Below are positions 52,125-62,175 of a stretch of 64,000 nt of DNA, one piece after another (positions within the stretch are counted from its first letter, which is position 1; each line of letters starts with the position of its first letter). The position numbers and the translations under genes are program-made. The stretch spans positions 1 through 64,000 of the forward strand of contig JABURP010000052.1 in NCBI GenBank assembly GCA_014762645.1. Direction: 5' to 3'. Source of the DNA: Crocinitomicaceae bacterium (lineage in GTDB: Bacteria > Bacteroidota > Bacteroidia > Flavobacteriales_D > Crocinitomicaceae). Below the pieces are notes generated by a model. It was not told the origin of the DNA and ran no database searches. It was given only the letters and a program-made list of their open reading frames with translations.

Positions 52125-53306
52125 TTATAATACTTCAATTACTCCGGCGGCTCCCTGTCCGGTACCTACGCACATGGTTACCACACCGTATTTTTCGTTT
52201 CTTCTTTTCATTTCATTAATTAGCTGTACCGATAATTTTGCTCCGGTACAACCAAGTGGATGACCCAATGCAATCGCGCCTCCATTTACATTTACAATAT
52301 CAGGATTTAAGCCGGTTTCACGAATTACAGCCAGCGATTGAGAAGCAAAGGCTTCATTTAATTCAACCAATCCAATATCTTTTTGTTTTAATCCAGCCAT
52401 TTCAAGTGCTCCGGGAATCGCATCCACAGGTCCAATTCCCATAATTCTAGGTTGAACACCAACAACTTTATAGGAAACAAGTCTGGCAATCGGCTCAAGA
52501 TTCAGTTTTTTCACCATTTCCTCAGACATAATCAAGCAAAACGCCGAACCATCAGACATCTGAGATGCATTTCCCGCCGTAACGGTTCCACCCTGCATAA
52601 ACACAGGCTTTAGTCTTGACAATGCTTCAATACTTGTTCCTTCTCTTGGTCCTTCATCTACCTCAACCACGTTGGTTTTTTCTGCTCGCTTGCCGTTTGC
52701 ATCTAAATAAACTTCCGGCACCTGAATAGGAACTATATCATCATTGAATTTTCCTTCCTTAATTGCGGCCAATGCCTTCATGTGGGAATTATAGGCAAAT
52801 TCATCCTGGTCCTCACGCGAAACCTTGTACTTTTCAGCCACAGCTTCGGCCGTGTTTCCCATTCCCCAATACCAATCGGCGTGTTCCCTGGCAATTTTTG
52901 AGTTGGGAACAACTCTCCAACCGCCCATAGCAATAGCCGACATGGATTCTGTTCCACCGGCAATAATCACGTCAGCCATTCCCGCCTGAATTTTTGCAGT
53001 GGCAATGGCCATAGTTTCTAATCCTGATGAACAATACCGATTAACGGTCATTCCCGGAACTTTCTCAGTATTTAATCCCATGAGGGAGATAAAACGTCCA
53101 ACGTTTAACCCTTGCTCTGCTTCCGGCATGGCGTTACCAACAATGACATCATCAATCAGGTCGTGATCAAGATTTGGAACTTCACTTAAAATATGCTTAA
53201 TAACATCTGCAGCAAGATCATCCGGACGAGAAAATCTAAATCCTCCTCTTTTAGCCTTACCTACGGCTGTTCTATATGCTTTAACGATATATGCTGTTTT
53301 GCTCAT
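52125..53306 (-). CDS. fadA: Acetyl-CoA acyltransferase (3-ketoacyl-CoA thiolase)
   Basis: Cleaves 3-ketoacyl-CoA with CoA to acetyl-CoA and a shortened acyl-CoA. The 393-residue thiolase has the active-site Cys in VNRYCSSGLETMAIA, the histidine motif in GGAIALGHPLGCTGAKL and the second Cys in MCVGTGQGAAGV. It lies 3 bases from its neighbours fadN and fadE. Together these encode all beta-oxidation steps after acyl-CoA ligase. Confidence 0.95.
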   Translation of the reverse strand: MSKTAYIVKAYRTAVGKAKRGGFRFSRPDDLAADVIKHILSEVPNLDHDLIDDVIVGNAMPEAEQGLNVGRFISLMGLNTEKVPGMTVNRYCSSGLETMAIATAKIQAGMADVIIAGGTESMSAIAMGGWRVVPNSKIAREHADWYWGMGNTAEAVAEKYKVSREDQDEFAYNSHMKALAAIKEGKFNDDIVPIQVPEVYLDANGKRAEKTNVVEVDEGPREGTSIEALSRLKPVFMQGGTVTAGNASQMSDGSAFCLIMSEEMVKKLNLEPIARLVSYKVVGVQPRIMGIGPVDAIPGALEMAGLKQKDIGLVELNEAFASQSLAVIRETGLNPDIVNVNGGAIALGHPLGCTGAKLSVQLINEMKRRNEKYGVVTMCVGTGQGAAGVIEVL

Positions 53307-53309
53307 TGT

Positions 53310-55712
53310 TTAATTTCTTAGAATTTTACCTTTTGTAACAATAGATTGAATTCGTTCCAGCGTTTTCTTCTTGGTACAAAGATCAAGAAACGCCTTACGT
53401 TCTAAATCAAGAAGATACTGTTCGTCTACCTCTGTCAATTCAGACAAATCACCACCGGCAAGAACATATCCCAGCTGCTCAGAGATATAGGCATCATGTT
53501 CTGAAATATAGTTACCATGCTCCATTGAGTCTGCACCGACATAAACCAGTCCTAATGCCTCCGCGCCCAGTACCGTAATGTTCTTCTCTTTCACGGGTTG
53601 AGAATATCCTTTATTGTATAAATTCAGACATGCTTCTTTAGCACGGGTAAGCTGATAATCTCTGTCTAATACTATTTCATCAATACCTTCTCGCAAATAG
53701 CCGAGATCAAAAGCTTCATACGCTGATGTGGAGACTTTGGCCTGACCAATGGTTAGGAATTTTTCCCTGAATCTGTTTACACGAACATCTCCTTCTTTTA
53801 ATTCCTCCGAAAGTCTTTTGGCAAACTCCTTGGTTCCTCCTCCTCCCGGAATCAAACCAACCCCAAATTCTACCAATCCCATATATAGTTCGGCATGGGC
53901 AACAACTTTATCAGCATGCATGGACATTTCACATCCACCTCCAAGTGCCATATTATGCGGTGCCACAACTACCGGACATGCCGAGTGACGAATGCGCATC
54001 ATGGTGTCCTGGAATTGCTTGATTGCAAAATTCAGTTCATCATACTCCTGCTCTACAGCCATCATGAAAATAAGTCCAACATTGGCTCCTGCTGAAAAGT
54101 TCTGTCCGGTATTTGAAATTACCAGTCCTTTGTAATCCGTTTCTGCCAGCTCAATGCCTTTCTGAATTCCCTGAAGTACTCCGCCTCCAATCGTATTCAT
54201 TTTTGTGTGGAATTCCAGGTTTAAGATTCCGTCTCCCAGATCAACTAAATGACAATCCTGATTTTTCCAAACGGTATTTGAATCTCTGAGATTATCCAGT
54301 ATTACAAGATCCTCTGTTCCTGGAATAACTTTGTATTCTCCGGCATTTTGATCGTAATATTTTTTAACCCCCTTGTCAATTTGATAGAAGCTTTTATTGC
54401 CGTCCTTGATCATTTTTGAAACCCATTCGGCTGGAGATTTTCCATTCTCCTTCATCACTTCAATTCCCTTTTCCACACCAATTAGGTTCCATGTTTCAAA
54501 AGGCCCAAGTTCCCAACCAAATCCTGCTTTTAAAGCATCATCTACTTTATAAAGTTCATCTGAAATTTCCGGAATTCGGTTTGACACATAGGCGAATAAT
54601 CCAGAGAATGTTTTTCTATAAAACTCACCGGCCTTATCCTTAGCAAAAAACAACATTTTGGTTCTTTCATTGAGATCTTCCACTTCTTTGGTTTGTGCCA
54701 ATACAGGAAAACTTGCTCTTTGTTTTTCGCGATATTCCAATGTTTCAAGATCCAGGGTCAATATTTCTTTATTACCGTCTTTGACTTCCTTTTTGTAAAA
54801 ACCTTTTTTGGTTTTGGATCCCAACATATCGTTCTCCACCATCTTGGCCACATAATCCGGAAGTTTGAAGGTATCTCTTTCTTCATCATCCGGACAATTT
54901 TCTACCAAACCATTAGCTACATGTACTAAAGTATCGAGCCCAACCACATCACAAGTTCTGAAGGTTGCCGATTTTGGCCGACCTAAAACGGGACCTGTGA
55001 GCTTATCCACTTCTTCAACTGTTAATCCCATTTCCTTTACTGTGTGGAAAAGGGACATAATGGAATAAACCCCTACTCTGTTTGCAATAAATGCCGGAGT
55101 ATCTTTACAAAGCACAGTCTTCTTTCCTAAGAAACGAGCCCCGTATTGCATAAAGAAATCAACTATTTTGGGATCTGTTTTCGGTGTTGGTATAACCTCT
55201 AACAATCTCAAATACCTTGGAGGATTAAAGAAGTGTGTACCACAAAAATGTTTTTGAAAATCTTCACTTCTACCTTCCAGCATCATGTGAATTGGAATCC
55301 CGGAAGTATTTGAAGAAACAAGTGTTCCTTTCGTTCTGTACTTGTCAACTTTTTCAAAAATGATCTTTTTAATATCCAACCGCTCTACCACTACTTCTAT
55401 TACCCAATCACAACTTGCGATTTTTTCAAAATCATCATCAAAATTTCCTGTTTTGATTCTTGAAGCAAACTCTTTCTTATAAATAGGTGAAGGTTTTGAC
55501 TTCAAAGATCCGGTCAGATAATCATTGACCAATCTGTTTCTAACTGCTTTATCTTCTAAAGTAAGTCCCTTTGCTTTTTCCTTGTCACTTAATTCCTTCG
55601 GCACCATGTCTAAAAGCAAAACCTCGACACCAATATTGGCTAAATGACATGCAATTCCGGATCCCATAATTCCGGACCCCAATACGGCTACTTTTTTAAT
55701 GTGTCGGTTCAT
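53310..55712 (-). CDS. fadN: 3-hydroxyacyl-CoA dehydrogenase / enoyl-CoA hydratase (FadN-like)
   Basis: An 800-residue bifunctional enzyme with the dehydrogenase first and the hydratase last, as in Bacillus FadN and the reverse of E. coli FadB. The N-terminal NAD site is VAVLGSGIMGSGIA; the dehydrogenase signature appears as HFFNPPRYLRLLEVIPT. The C-terminal crotonase part carries NFSAGANVGLIF and MALGGGCEMSMHADK, with the second oxyanion Gly and GVGLIPGGGGTKE. The gene follows marR by 6 bases and precedes fadA by 3. Confidence 0.93.
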   Translation of the reverse strand: MNRHIKKVAVLGSGIMGSGIACHLANIGVEVLLLDMVPKELSDKEKAKGLTLEDKAVRNRLVNDYLTGSLKSKPSPIYKKEFASRIKTGNFDDDFEKIASCDWVIEVVVERLDIKKIIFEKVDKYRTKGTLVSSNTSGIPIHMMLEGRSEDFQKHFCGTHFFNPPRYLRLLEVIPTPKTDPKIVDFFMQYGARFLGKKTVLCKDTPAFIANRVGVYSIMSLFHTVKEMGLTVEEVDKLTGPVLGRPKSATFRTCDVVGLDTLVHVANGLVENCPDDEERDTFKLPDYVAKMVENDMLGSKTKKGFYKKEVKDGNKEILTLDLETLEYREKQRASFPVLAQTKEVEDLNERTKMLFFAKDKAGEFYRKTFSGLFAYVSNRIPEISDELYKVDDALKAGFGWELGPFETWNLIGVEKGIEVMKENGKSPAEWVSKMIKDGNKSFYQIDKGVKKYYDQNAGEYKVIPGTEDLVILDNLRDSNTVWKNQDCHLVDLGDGILNLEFHTKMNTIGGGVLQGIQKGIELAETDYKGLVISNTGQNFSAGANVGLIFMMAVEQEYDELNFAIKQFQDTMMRIRHSACPVVVAPHNMALGGGCEMSMHADKVVAHAELYMGLVEFGVGLIPGGGGTKEFAKRLSEELKEGDVRVNRFREKFLTIGQAKVSTSAYEAFDLGYLREGIDEIVLDRDYQLTRAKEACLNLYNKGYSQPVKEKNITVLGAEALGLVYVGADSMEHGNYISEHDAYISEQLGYVLAGGDLSELTEVDEQYLLDLERKAFLDLCTKKKTLERIQSIVTKGKILRN

Positions 55713-55718
55713 TGATTA

Positions 55719-56156
55719 TTATTTTTTCTCGTCCATTAATTCATTTAAATAAGCATCTATCTTGTAAGTCACCTCAAAGAAAGCCTTAATCTTAGTTTTA
55801 GGTATTTTCTTATAGAGACCTTCATTAAATTTCAAGACAACATCCCTTGCTGCCCGTCTTTTCTCAACACCTTCTTCTGTTAAAAACACCAGAGATTTTC
55901 GCTTGTCTTCTGAGCTCGTTTTTCGATAAATTAACCCTCTCTCCTCCATATTTTTTAGAGTTCGGGATAAACTTGTCGGTTCCATTCCCATTTTTGGACC
56001 TAATGAAGTAGAAGGAGTCCCTTCCTTTTCAACATTAAGTAAAATAAACCCCCAGGAGAATGACATATCGTGCTCCGCAGCAATTTGATTATAATATCTG
56101 GATATTTTAAACCAGTTGTTTCGAACGTGAAATTCAAATAGTTGCTCTTTATTCAT
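55719..56156 (-). CDS. MarR-family transcriptional regulator
   Basis: A 145-residue winged-helix repressor-type protein. The recognition helix region is LGPKMGMEPTSLSRTLKNMEERGLIYRKTSSEDKRKS (quoted in pieces), with the wing DKRKSLVFLTEEG; dimer helices lie at both ends. It is the first gene of the fad operon, so it probably represses fad genes until a fatty acyl ligand is bound; this is inference. A perfect 14-bp palindrome lies 42 bases upstream. Confidence 0.9.
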   Translation of the reverse strand: MNKEQLFEFHVRNNWFKISRYYNQIAAEHDMSFSWGFILLNVEKEGTPSTSLGPKMGMEPTSLSRTLKNMEERGLIYRKTSSEDKRKSLVFLTEEGVEKRRAARDVVLKFNEGLYKKIPKTKIKAFFEVTYKIDAYLNELMDEKK

Positions 56157-56197
56157 GTAAAAAATTCTATCTTAGCTGTAAAGGTAATAAGTTTTTC

Positions 56198-56211
56198 TTA
56201 TGCGCGCATAA
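56198..56211. promoter_or_regulatory. Perfect palindrome, likely MarR operator
   Basis: TTATGCGCGCATAA is a perfect 14-bp palindrome between marR and the divergent peptidase gene. On the minus strand a TACCTTTA box (56179-56186) lies 11 bases downstream, so the palindrome covers the probable -33 region. That position fits autorepression by the MarR protein. Confidence 0.55.
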
Positions 56212-56260
56212 TTTAGAACAACTTTTTTTCAGCGCTTAATCTCCCGACATCAAATCCACT

Positions 56261-58567
56261 ATGAAATACATATTTTCCGGGTTCATTTGTACACTTTTTT
56301 TTGCATCAATTTCATTCGGCCAACCATCAGAGAATAGCCTTAAACTATCAGAAATAATGGCTGGTAATGACTTTATTGGTCATCAACCTGATCATATCAG
56401 CTGGTCAGCAGACAACGTACATTTTTATTTTAGTTGGGGGAAAGATGATCAGGACAAAGCCAAATGGTTTGTGTATGACATTAGAACTACAGATCTTCAT
56501 CAATTGACACCAAATCAGATAAATGATTTTCCAAAGCGCGGGGCAATATCTGACCGAAACAAAAAATACTTCTACTCAAAAAACGGAGCGCAAGTTTTAA
56601 AATATGAAAATCAAAAATTTACCGTGATTTTCTCCTATCACCAACGATACAGTTTAAACAAGGTAATGCCTGATGGTTCTTTAATTTTGAGTATTTCTAA
56701 TCAAATAATTGAATTTAACCCTAATAAGGGCACATTCATTCAGTTGGTGAAACCCATCACTCCGGAATCTCAAGCAAGTAAAGGATTTTTAGAAAATCAG
56801 CAGCAAGAATTGTTCAATGTAATACAGGACAGGAATAAAGATAATGATCAAGATGAGTCAGACGCGGTTGCAAAAATTGAAGTGAAAAATAATTTGAGCT
56901 GGTTTGAAATAAATGATCAAAAGACATATCTATTGCTTGAGGATTCAGATTATCCTAAAAACGAAAACACACTTTATGCTTCTTATGTTACTGAGGATGG
57001 TTTTACAAAATTAAAGCAGGCACGTTCAAAAGTCGGCAGAAAAGATCCAACTCATGAATTGAACCTGTTCAATCTCAAAACTGAAAAAAAAATCCTCATT
57101 GATGTTTCGGAACTGAGTGGTATTAAGGATCAACCTGATTATTTCAAATATTATCCTGAATCAACCAAAACAGATGAAATAAAAAATGTTATTTATCACA
57201 ACCATGGCACAAATGCCCAGGGCAATCAATTTCTGGTAGAAATTAAATCCTATGATAATAAAGACAGGTGGATTTGCGTGGTAGATACCTCAGGAAACCT
57301 GCTTGAAGTAGATCATCAGCGCGATACGGCCTGGATTGGAGGGCCCGGTATATCAGGGTGGACTTCCGTTGGAGGTAATGTTGGATGGATTGATCATAAA
57401 ACCATCTATTTTCAGTCAGAAGAAACAGGTTATTCGCACTTATATGCGTATCACCTGGACAAAAAGAAAAAAACACAACTCACTGAAGGTGAATTTGAGA
57501 TTCACGACGCTAAATTGTCCAACGACAAACAAACGTTTTTTGTAACAGCCAACAAAACGCACCCGGGGAATAGAGAATTTTACCATTTTGAGATAAAATC
57601 AAAAAAATGGATTCCGGTACTAATCGCCGACGGAAATCATGAAGTTGAAGTTTCTCCTGATGAAAAATCCTTGGCTATTAGGTATTCATATAAAAATCAA
57701 CCCTGGGAGATTTACCTGGCAGACAATAAGCCCAATGCTGAAAAAGAAAAAATAACTCATTCTGCCAGTAAATCATTTGAGGCATACCCTTGGCACGCTC
57801 CAGAGGTAGTCACCTTTGAAGCTTCTGACGGAGAAAAGATCTACGCAAGGTTGTACTCCCCAAATCAAGAAAAGACACATGGAGCAGCAGTTATTTTTGT
57901 TCACGGAGCAGGCTATTTGCAAAATGCTCACAACTGGTGGAGTGGTTACTACCGAGAATTCATGTTTCACAACCTTTTAAGGGATAGAGGCTATACAGTT
58001 CTTGATATTGACTACCGGGCCAGCAAAGGATATGGTCGAGATTACAGAACAGCAATATACCGTCACATGGGTGGAAAAGATTTATCCGATCAACTTGACG
58101 GAAGGCGATACCTGATTGACAAATGGGGTATTGATTCGACCAGAATAGGTATCTATGGCGGATCATACGGAGGATTTATAACCTTAATGGCCCTATTGAC
58201 TGAACCCGGGAAATTTAAATGTGGAGCAGCTTTGCGATCGGTAACAGACTGGGCCCATTATAATCATCCCTATACTTCTAATATTTTAAATACGCCGGAA
58301 ACTGATCCACGTGCATTTAAGGTAAGTTCCCCAATCTATTTTGCTGAAAATTTACAGGACCACCTTCTTTTGTTACATGGAATGGAAGACGATAATGTTC
58401 AGTATCAGGATGTCGTTCGGTTGAGTCAGCGCTTTATTGAACTTGGCAAGAAAAACTGGGACCTAATCGGTTACCCTGTTGAACCACATGGGTTTAAAGA
58501 AACAAGCAGCTGGACTGATGAATACAGGCGCATTCTAGAATTATTTGAGAAAAATTTAGTTGATTAG
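56261..58567 (+). CDS. S9 peptidase, DPP-IV/prolyl oligopeptidase type, exported
   Basis: A 768-residue exported serine peptidase: signal peptide YIFSGFICTLFFASISFGQ, then a beta-propeller (~40-500, with WSADNVHFYFSWGKDD and later repeats) and an alpha/beta hydrolase domain. The triad is Ser635 in GGSYGGFITL, Asp710 in GMEDDNVQY and His743 in EPHGF. The exact specificity (dipeptidyl versus acylaminoacyl peptidase) cannot be told from the sequence. It is divergent from the marR operon and could share control through the palindrome. Confidence 0.9.
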   Translation: MKYIFSGFICTLFFASISFGQPSENSLKLSEIMAGNDFIGHQPDHISWSADNVHFYFSWGKDDQDKAKWFVYDIRTTDLHQLTPNQINDFPKRGAISDRNKKYFYSKNGAQVLKYENQKFTVIFSYHQRYSLNKVMPDGSLILSISNQIIEFNPNKGTFIQLVKPITPESQASKGFLENQQQELFNVIQDRNKDNDQDESDAVAKIEVKNNLSWFEINDQKTYLLLEDSDYPKNENTLYASYVTEDGFTKLKQARSKVGRKDPTHELNLFNLKTEKKILIDVSELSGIKDQPDYFKYYPESTKTDEIKNVIYHNHGTNAQGNQFLVEIKSYDNKDRWICVVDTSGNLLEVDHQRDTAWIGGPGISGWTSVGGNVGWIDHKTIYFQSEETGYSHLYAYHLDKKKKTQLTEGEFEIHDAKLSNDKQTFFVTANKTHPGNREFYHFEIKSKKWIPVLIADGNHEVEVSPDEKSLAIRYSYKNQPWEIYLADNKPNAEKEKITHSASKSFEAYPWHAPEVVTFEASDGEKIYARLYSPNQEKTHGAAVIFVHGAGYLQNAHNWWSGYYREFMFHNLLRDRGYTVLDIDYRASKGYGRDYRTAIYRHMGGKDLSDQLDGRRYLIDKWGIDSTRIGIYGGSYGGFITLMALLTEPGKFKCGAALRSVTDWAHYNHPYTSNILNTPETDPRAFKVSSPIYFAENLQDHLLLLHGMEDDNVQYQDVVRLSQRFIELGKKNWDLIGYPVEPHGFKETSSWTDEYRRILELFEKNLVD

Positions 58568-58679
58568 ATCAGCTAAAACTTTGAAATCCTCAACCTTTTT
58601 GTATCTTCATTCGTTTACAACTAAGAATAATTTGTCGTTAAAAAATCAACATTAGTCGATAGAATGAACTTCTAATTTG

Positions 58680-58687
58680 TATTTTTG
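58680..58687 (+). promoter_or_regulatory. -7 promoter element for the T9SS cargo gene
   Basis: TATTTTTG matches TAnnTTTG, 39-46 bases before the ATG at 58726. No convincing -33 TTG is seen at the usual distance. Confidence 0.45.
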
Positions 58688-58725
58688 ACGACATTAAGGA
58701 TATTGGCTACTGCTACTAACGAGGA

Positions 58726-61700
58726 ATGACTGAATTATTCAAAACACTGAAATCGCACTTCACAGGTGTTGGTAAGATTGGATTGTTGATCACATTGTTG
58801 GGATTTACATCTAATCTACGTGCCCAACAGGACACACTATTTTACTTTGCGGCACCTGAAATTTCATCATCACAAGGTGACACCCCTATTCATCTGCGGT
58901 TAATGTCATATGATCAAGCATCTACCGTAACAATTTCACAGCCAGCAAATGGTGGATTTACACCTATAGTTGTGAATCTGGGAGCGAATGCAACTTCAAG
59001 TGTTGATCTGACACCATTTTTAGCCGCCGTTGAAAGTCCTGCTGCTGATGTTGTCGCGAACAACGGCTTAAAAATAGTAGCATCAGAAAATATTACTGCA
59101 TATTACGAGCTTTCAAATGGTAGCAACAAAGAAATCTTTTCTCTAAAAGGTAACAAGGGGCTGGGAGATAATTTTTATACCCCTTTTCAAAAACAATGGG
59201 ATAACGCTTCCGTGGCACCAGGTACCTTTTGTTCTATAGACATTGTCGCCACACAAAATAATACTACCATTGCCGTAACGCCTAAAACAGATATCGTTGG
59301 ACATTCGGTAGGAACAACATATAATGTAGTGCTTAATGAAGGAGAGACGTACAGTGCCAGGGATGTAAACCTTAGCGCTTCTACTTCTTTAGCCGGTTCA
59401 ATTATTTCGTCAGACAAACCAGTTGCAGTAACTGTATTTTCAGGTGCTCTTATGAACGCAGGTTGTACCTCAAGTATGGGAGATCAAATCACACCAACAG
59501 AATTTCTTGGTACAGACTTTATAATACACCGTGGAACCTCTACGGATGACCGAATTTATATACTAGGCACCCAGAACAATACCAATATCACAATTGAGAA
59601 TATGACCACTACTAATTCGCTAATTAGCTGGAGTGAGACTTATGAATATGACCTCAATGACACCTACAATTATGTACACACCTCAAAGCCAGTTTATTTG
59701 TGGCATGCCTCCGGATTTGGGTGTAATTTGTCCGGTGCGCAGGTTCCAAATGTATATTGTGCTGGAAAATATGAACAATCCTTTACCAGAGCTACTTCAG
59801 ATTCACTGGGAGTTTTGGTCTATATCCGAACCGGTTATGAAGATCAATTTCTCGTAAATGGAAGTTCAACTATGATACAAGCAGCAGATTTTACACTTGT
59901 CCCTGGGACCGGAGGAGAATTTTCAGTTGCACTTGTCTATTTTAGTACCACGGAAATTCCAGTTGGCAGTTACAACAAAATCACAAATGCCGGAGACGTA
60001 TTTGGGATGGGTATTGTAAGTGGAGCACATAGCCAGGGAGCAGCCTACGCTTATTTATCCGAATTTACCTCATATCCATTTGTAGATGCTGGCCTGGATG
60101 CCACTATTTGCCAAAATGTTCCATTTAACCTTAATGGTATAGTTGGTGGTGGAGATGTAACGGGTAGCTGGAGCACGAATGGATTTGGAAGTTTTTCAGG
60201 TTCACTTGATCAATTAAACAACACTTATAATGCCTCCGTTATTGATACAATTATTAGTCCAATTAACCTTATTCTTACCTCAACTGGACCATGTCCACAG
60301 GTTAAGGATACGCTAGTACTAACAGTCACTCCTGCCCCAATTGTAAATGCAGGTGCTGATCAGGTTGTATGTGCAAATAATGCTACAGTAAGCCTGAATG
60401 GAGATGTAAGTGGAGGTGCAACGGGAGGTAACTGGAGTTCAACAGGAACAGGAACGTTCAATCCATCAACAAGTACGTTAAATGCTACTTATATTCCATC
60501 AGCTGCTGATACGGCAGCTGGAACGGTATTCCTGGTGCTTAACTCAACCGGAAATGGTTCATGTAATGCAGGCTCCGACACCATGATGTTAAGTATAACA
60601 CCTCCACCAGTGGCAGAAATTGCAAATGACACCATATACGTCTGTTCAAACAATCCGAGCATTAATTTATCCGGTACTGTTTATGGTGCCACGACCACTG
60701 GGAAATGGACGACAAGCGGAAATGGTGTATTCAGCCCTGATAATTTGACCTTAAATTGCACCTATACTCCTAGCCCAACAGATATTTCTGGGGGTGAGAT
60801 TACAATCTATCTGGAATCAACCAGTAATGGAATGTGCTCTAGTGACAAAGACAGTGTTATTGTCACGTTCACTCCTTCACCTTCTGTTAATGCCGGTGCT
60901 GATCTTTTTGCCTGTACTAATGTTCCAGCTGTTGACCTGTCCGGTGTGATTAACGGGCCTACCACAACGGGTACATGGTCAGGAGGGGCAGGTACTTTTA
61001 CCCCTGATGCCAATACTCTAACTGCACAGTACACTCCAACTCCGGGTGAAATAACCACCGGATCAGTAACCTTAACCCTGACCTCTACGAATAATGGAAA
61101 TTGTATTGCAGAAAATGATCAGGTAGACATTGACTTTGTCGCACCGCCAAACGCAAATTTCAACTTTAATTTCGCTTGTCAGAATGATACTACTTATTTC
61201 ACCGATTTCAGCCTGAATGGGTTTGGAACTATTATTAGTTGGGAATACGACTTTGGAGATGGAAACGGAGCATCTGTTCCAGACACCTATAATATGTATA
61301 GCTCCAGTGGTACGTTCAATGCCTCCTTAATTATTGAAAGTGATGCCGGTTGTTTTGATACCGCTACACAGGTGGTAACCGTATATGAACTTCCTGTAGC
61401 AGACTTTAATTATACGTCAACCTGTGATAATGATCAGGTAATAGTTGATTTTCAAGATGCATCTACCATTGGAAGCGGGACAATTAATCAATGGTATTAT
61501 GATTTTGGTGGAATGGGTAACCAATCTGTACAGAACCCTTCACAACTATTTACAGGTATAGGTAATTTCACTATTACACAAATCGTACAAACTACTAACG
61601 GATGTTCAGACACCAATATTCAGGTTCTTAATGTTCCTCCGAAACCATCCGCAGGATTCTTCTATAATACTTCAAACGGTTTAAATATTGGTGCGGAATT

Positions 61701-62175
61701 CACCTTTATTGATACTTCTACGTATGCTTCAACATATTATTGGGACTTTGGAAATGGTGATGTTTCTACCGACCAAAATCCTACGACGGTATACTTCGAC
61801 AATGGAAACTATGAAGTAACGTTATGGGCAACGGGGCCATTAGGGTGTGAAGATAGTACTACGAAACTCATTACTATAAACACCGTTACATCCGAAGTTA
61901 ACCAGTTGATTCCTAACGCAATATCACCCAACGGAGATGGATTTAATGACGTCTGGAAGTTAGAATTTATAGATTATTTAAATCCGAACGCAGAAATCGT
62001 AATCGTCAATCGCTGGGGACAGACTGTATTTCAAAGTGTTGGTTATGCCGATCCGTGGGATGGAACCTATGAAGGTGAACTTGTACCGGAAGGAAACTAT
62101 TACTACATTATTAAAATCTCAGAGGACGAGTTTTATGAAGGAGCATTACTCGTGCTAATATCAGGAAAGAACTAA
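58726..62175 (+). CDS. T9SS type B cargo protein: IgGFc-binding-like domain, four repeats, PKD domains
   Basis: A 1149-residue surface or secreted protein. Signal peptide up to SNLRAQ (~34). Residues ~35-445 are an IgGFc-binding-like domain (DTLFYFAAPE, IFSLKGNKGLG, DIVATQNNTTIAVTPK). Four ~90-residue repeats begin near 452, 539, 628 and 720 (VNAGADQVVCANN, GNWSSTGTGTF, TLNATYIPSAAD). Three PKD-type domains follow at ~806, 888 and 974 (WEYDFGDG, WYYDFGG, YYWDFGNG). The end (1060-1149) is the gliding motility-associated C-terminal domain (IPNAISPNGDGFNDVW, VNRWGQTVF, PEGNYYYIIK), a type B T9SS export signal. Its stop overlaps the PorP/SprF start. Confidence 0.93.
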   Translation: MTELFKTLKSHFTGVGKIGLLITLLGFTSNLRAQQDTLFYFAAPEISSSQGDTPIHLRLMSYDQASTVTISQPANGGFTPIVVNLGANATSSVDLTPFLAAVESPAADVVANNGLKIVASENITAYYELSNGSNKEIFSLKGNKGLGDNFYTPFQKQWDNASVAPGTFCSIDIVATQNNTTIAVTPKTDIVGHSVGTTYNVVLNEGETYSARDVNLSASTSLAGSIISSDKPVAVTVFSGALMNAGCTSSMGDQITPTEFLGTDFIIHRGTSTDDRIYILGTQNNTNITIENMTTTNSLISWSETYEYDLNDTYNYVHTSKPVYLWHASGFGCNLSGAQVPNVYCAGKYEQSFTRATSDSLGVLVYIRTGYEDQFLVNGSSTMIQAADFTLVPGTGGEFSVALVYFSTTEIPVGSYNKITNAGDVFGMGIVSGAHSQGAAYAYLSEFTSYPFVDAGLDATICQNVPFNLNGIVGGGDVTGSWSTNGFGSFSGSLDQLNNTYNASVIDTIISPINLILTSTGPCPQVKDTLVLTVTPAPIVNAGADQVVCANNATVSLNGDVSGGATGGNWSSTGTGTFNPSTSTLNATYIPSAADTAAGTVFLVLNSTGNGSCNAGSDTMMLSITPPPVAEIANDTIYVCSNNPSINLSGTVYGATTTGKWTTSGNGVFSPDNLTLNCTYTPSPTDISGGEITIYLESTSNGMCSSDKDSVIVTFTPSPSVNAGADLFACTNVPAVDLSGVINGPTTTGTWSGGAGTFTPDANTLTAQYTPTPGEITTGSVTLTLTSTNNGNCIAENDQVDIDFVAPPNANFNFNFACQNDTTYFTDFSLNGFGTIISWEYDFGDGNGASVPDTYNMYSSSGTFNASLIIESDAGCFDTATQVVTVYELPVADFNYTSTCDNDQVIVDFQDASTIGSGTINQWYYDFGGMGNQSVQNPSQLFTGIGNFTITQIVQTTNGCSDTNIQVLNVPPKPSAGFFYNTSNGLNIGAEFTFIDTSTYASTYYWDFGNGDVSTDQNPTTVYFDNGNYEVTLWATGPLGCEDSTTKLITINTVTSEVNQLIPNAISPNGDGFNDVWKLEFIDYLNPNAEIVIVNRWGQTVFQSVGYADPWDGTYEGELVPEGNYYYIIKISEDEFYEGALLVLISGKN

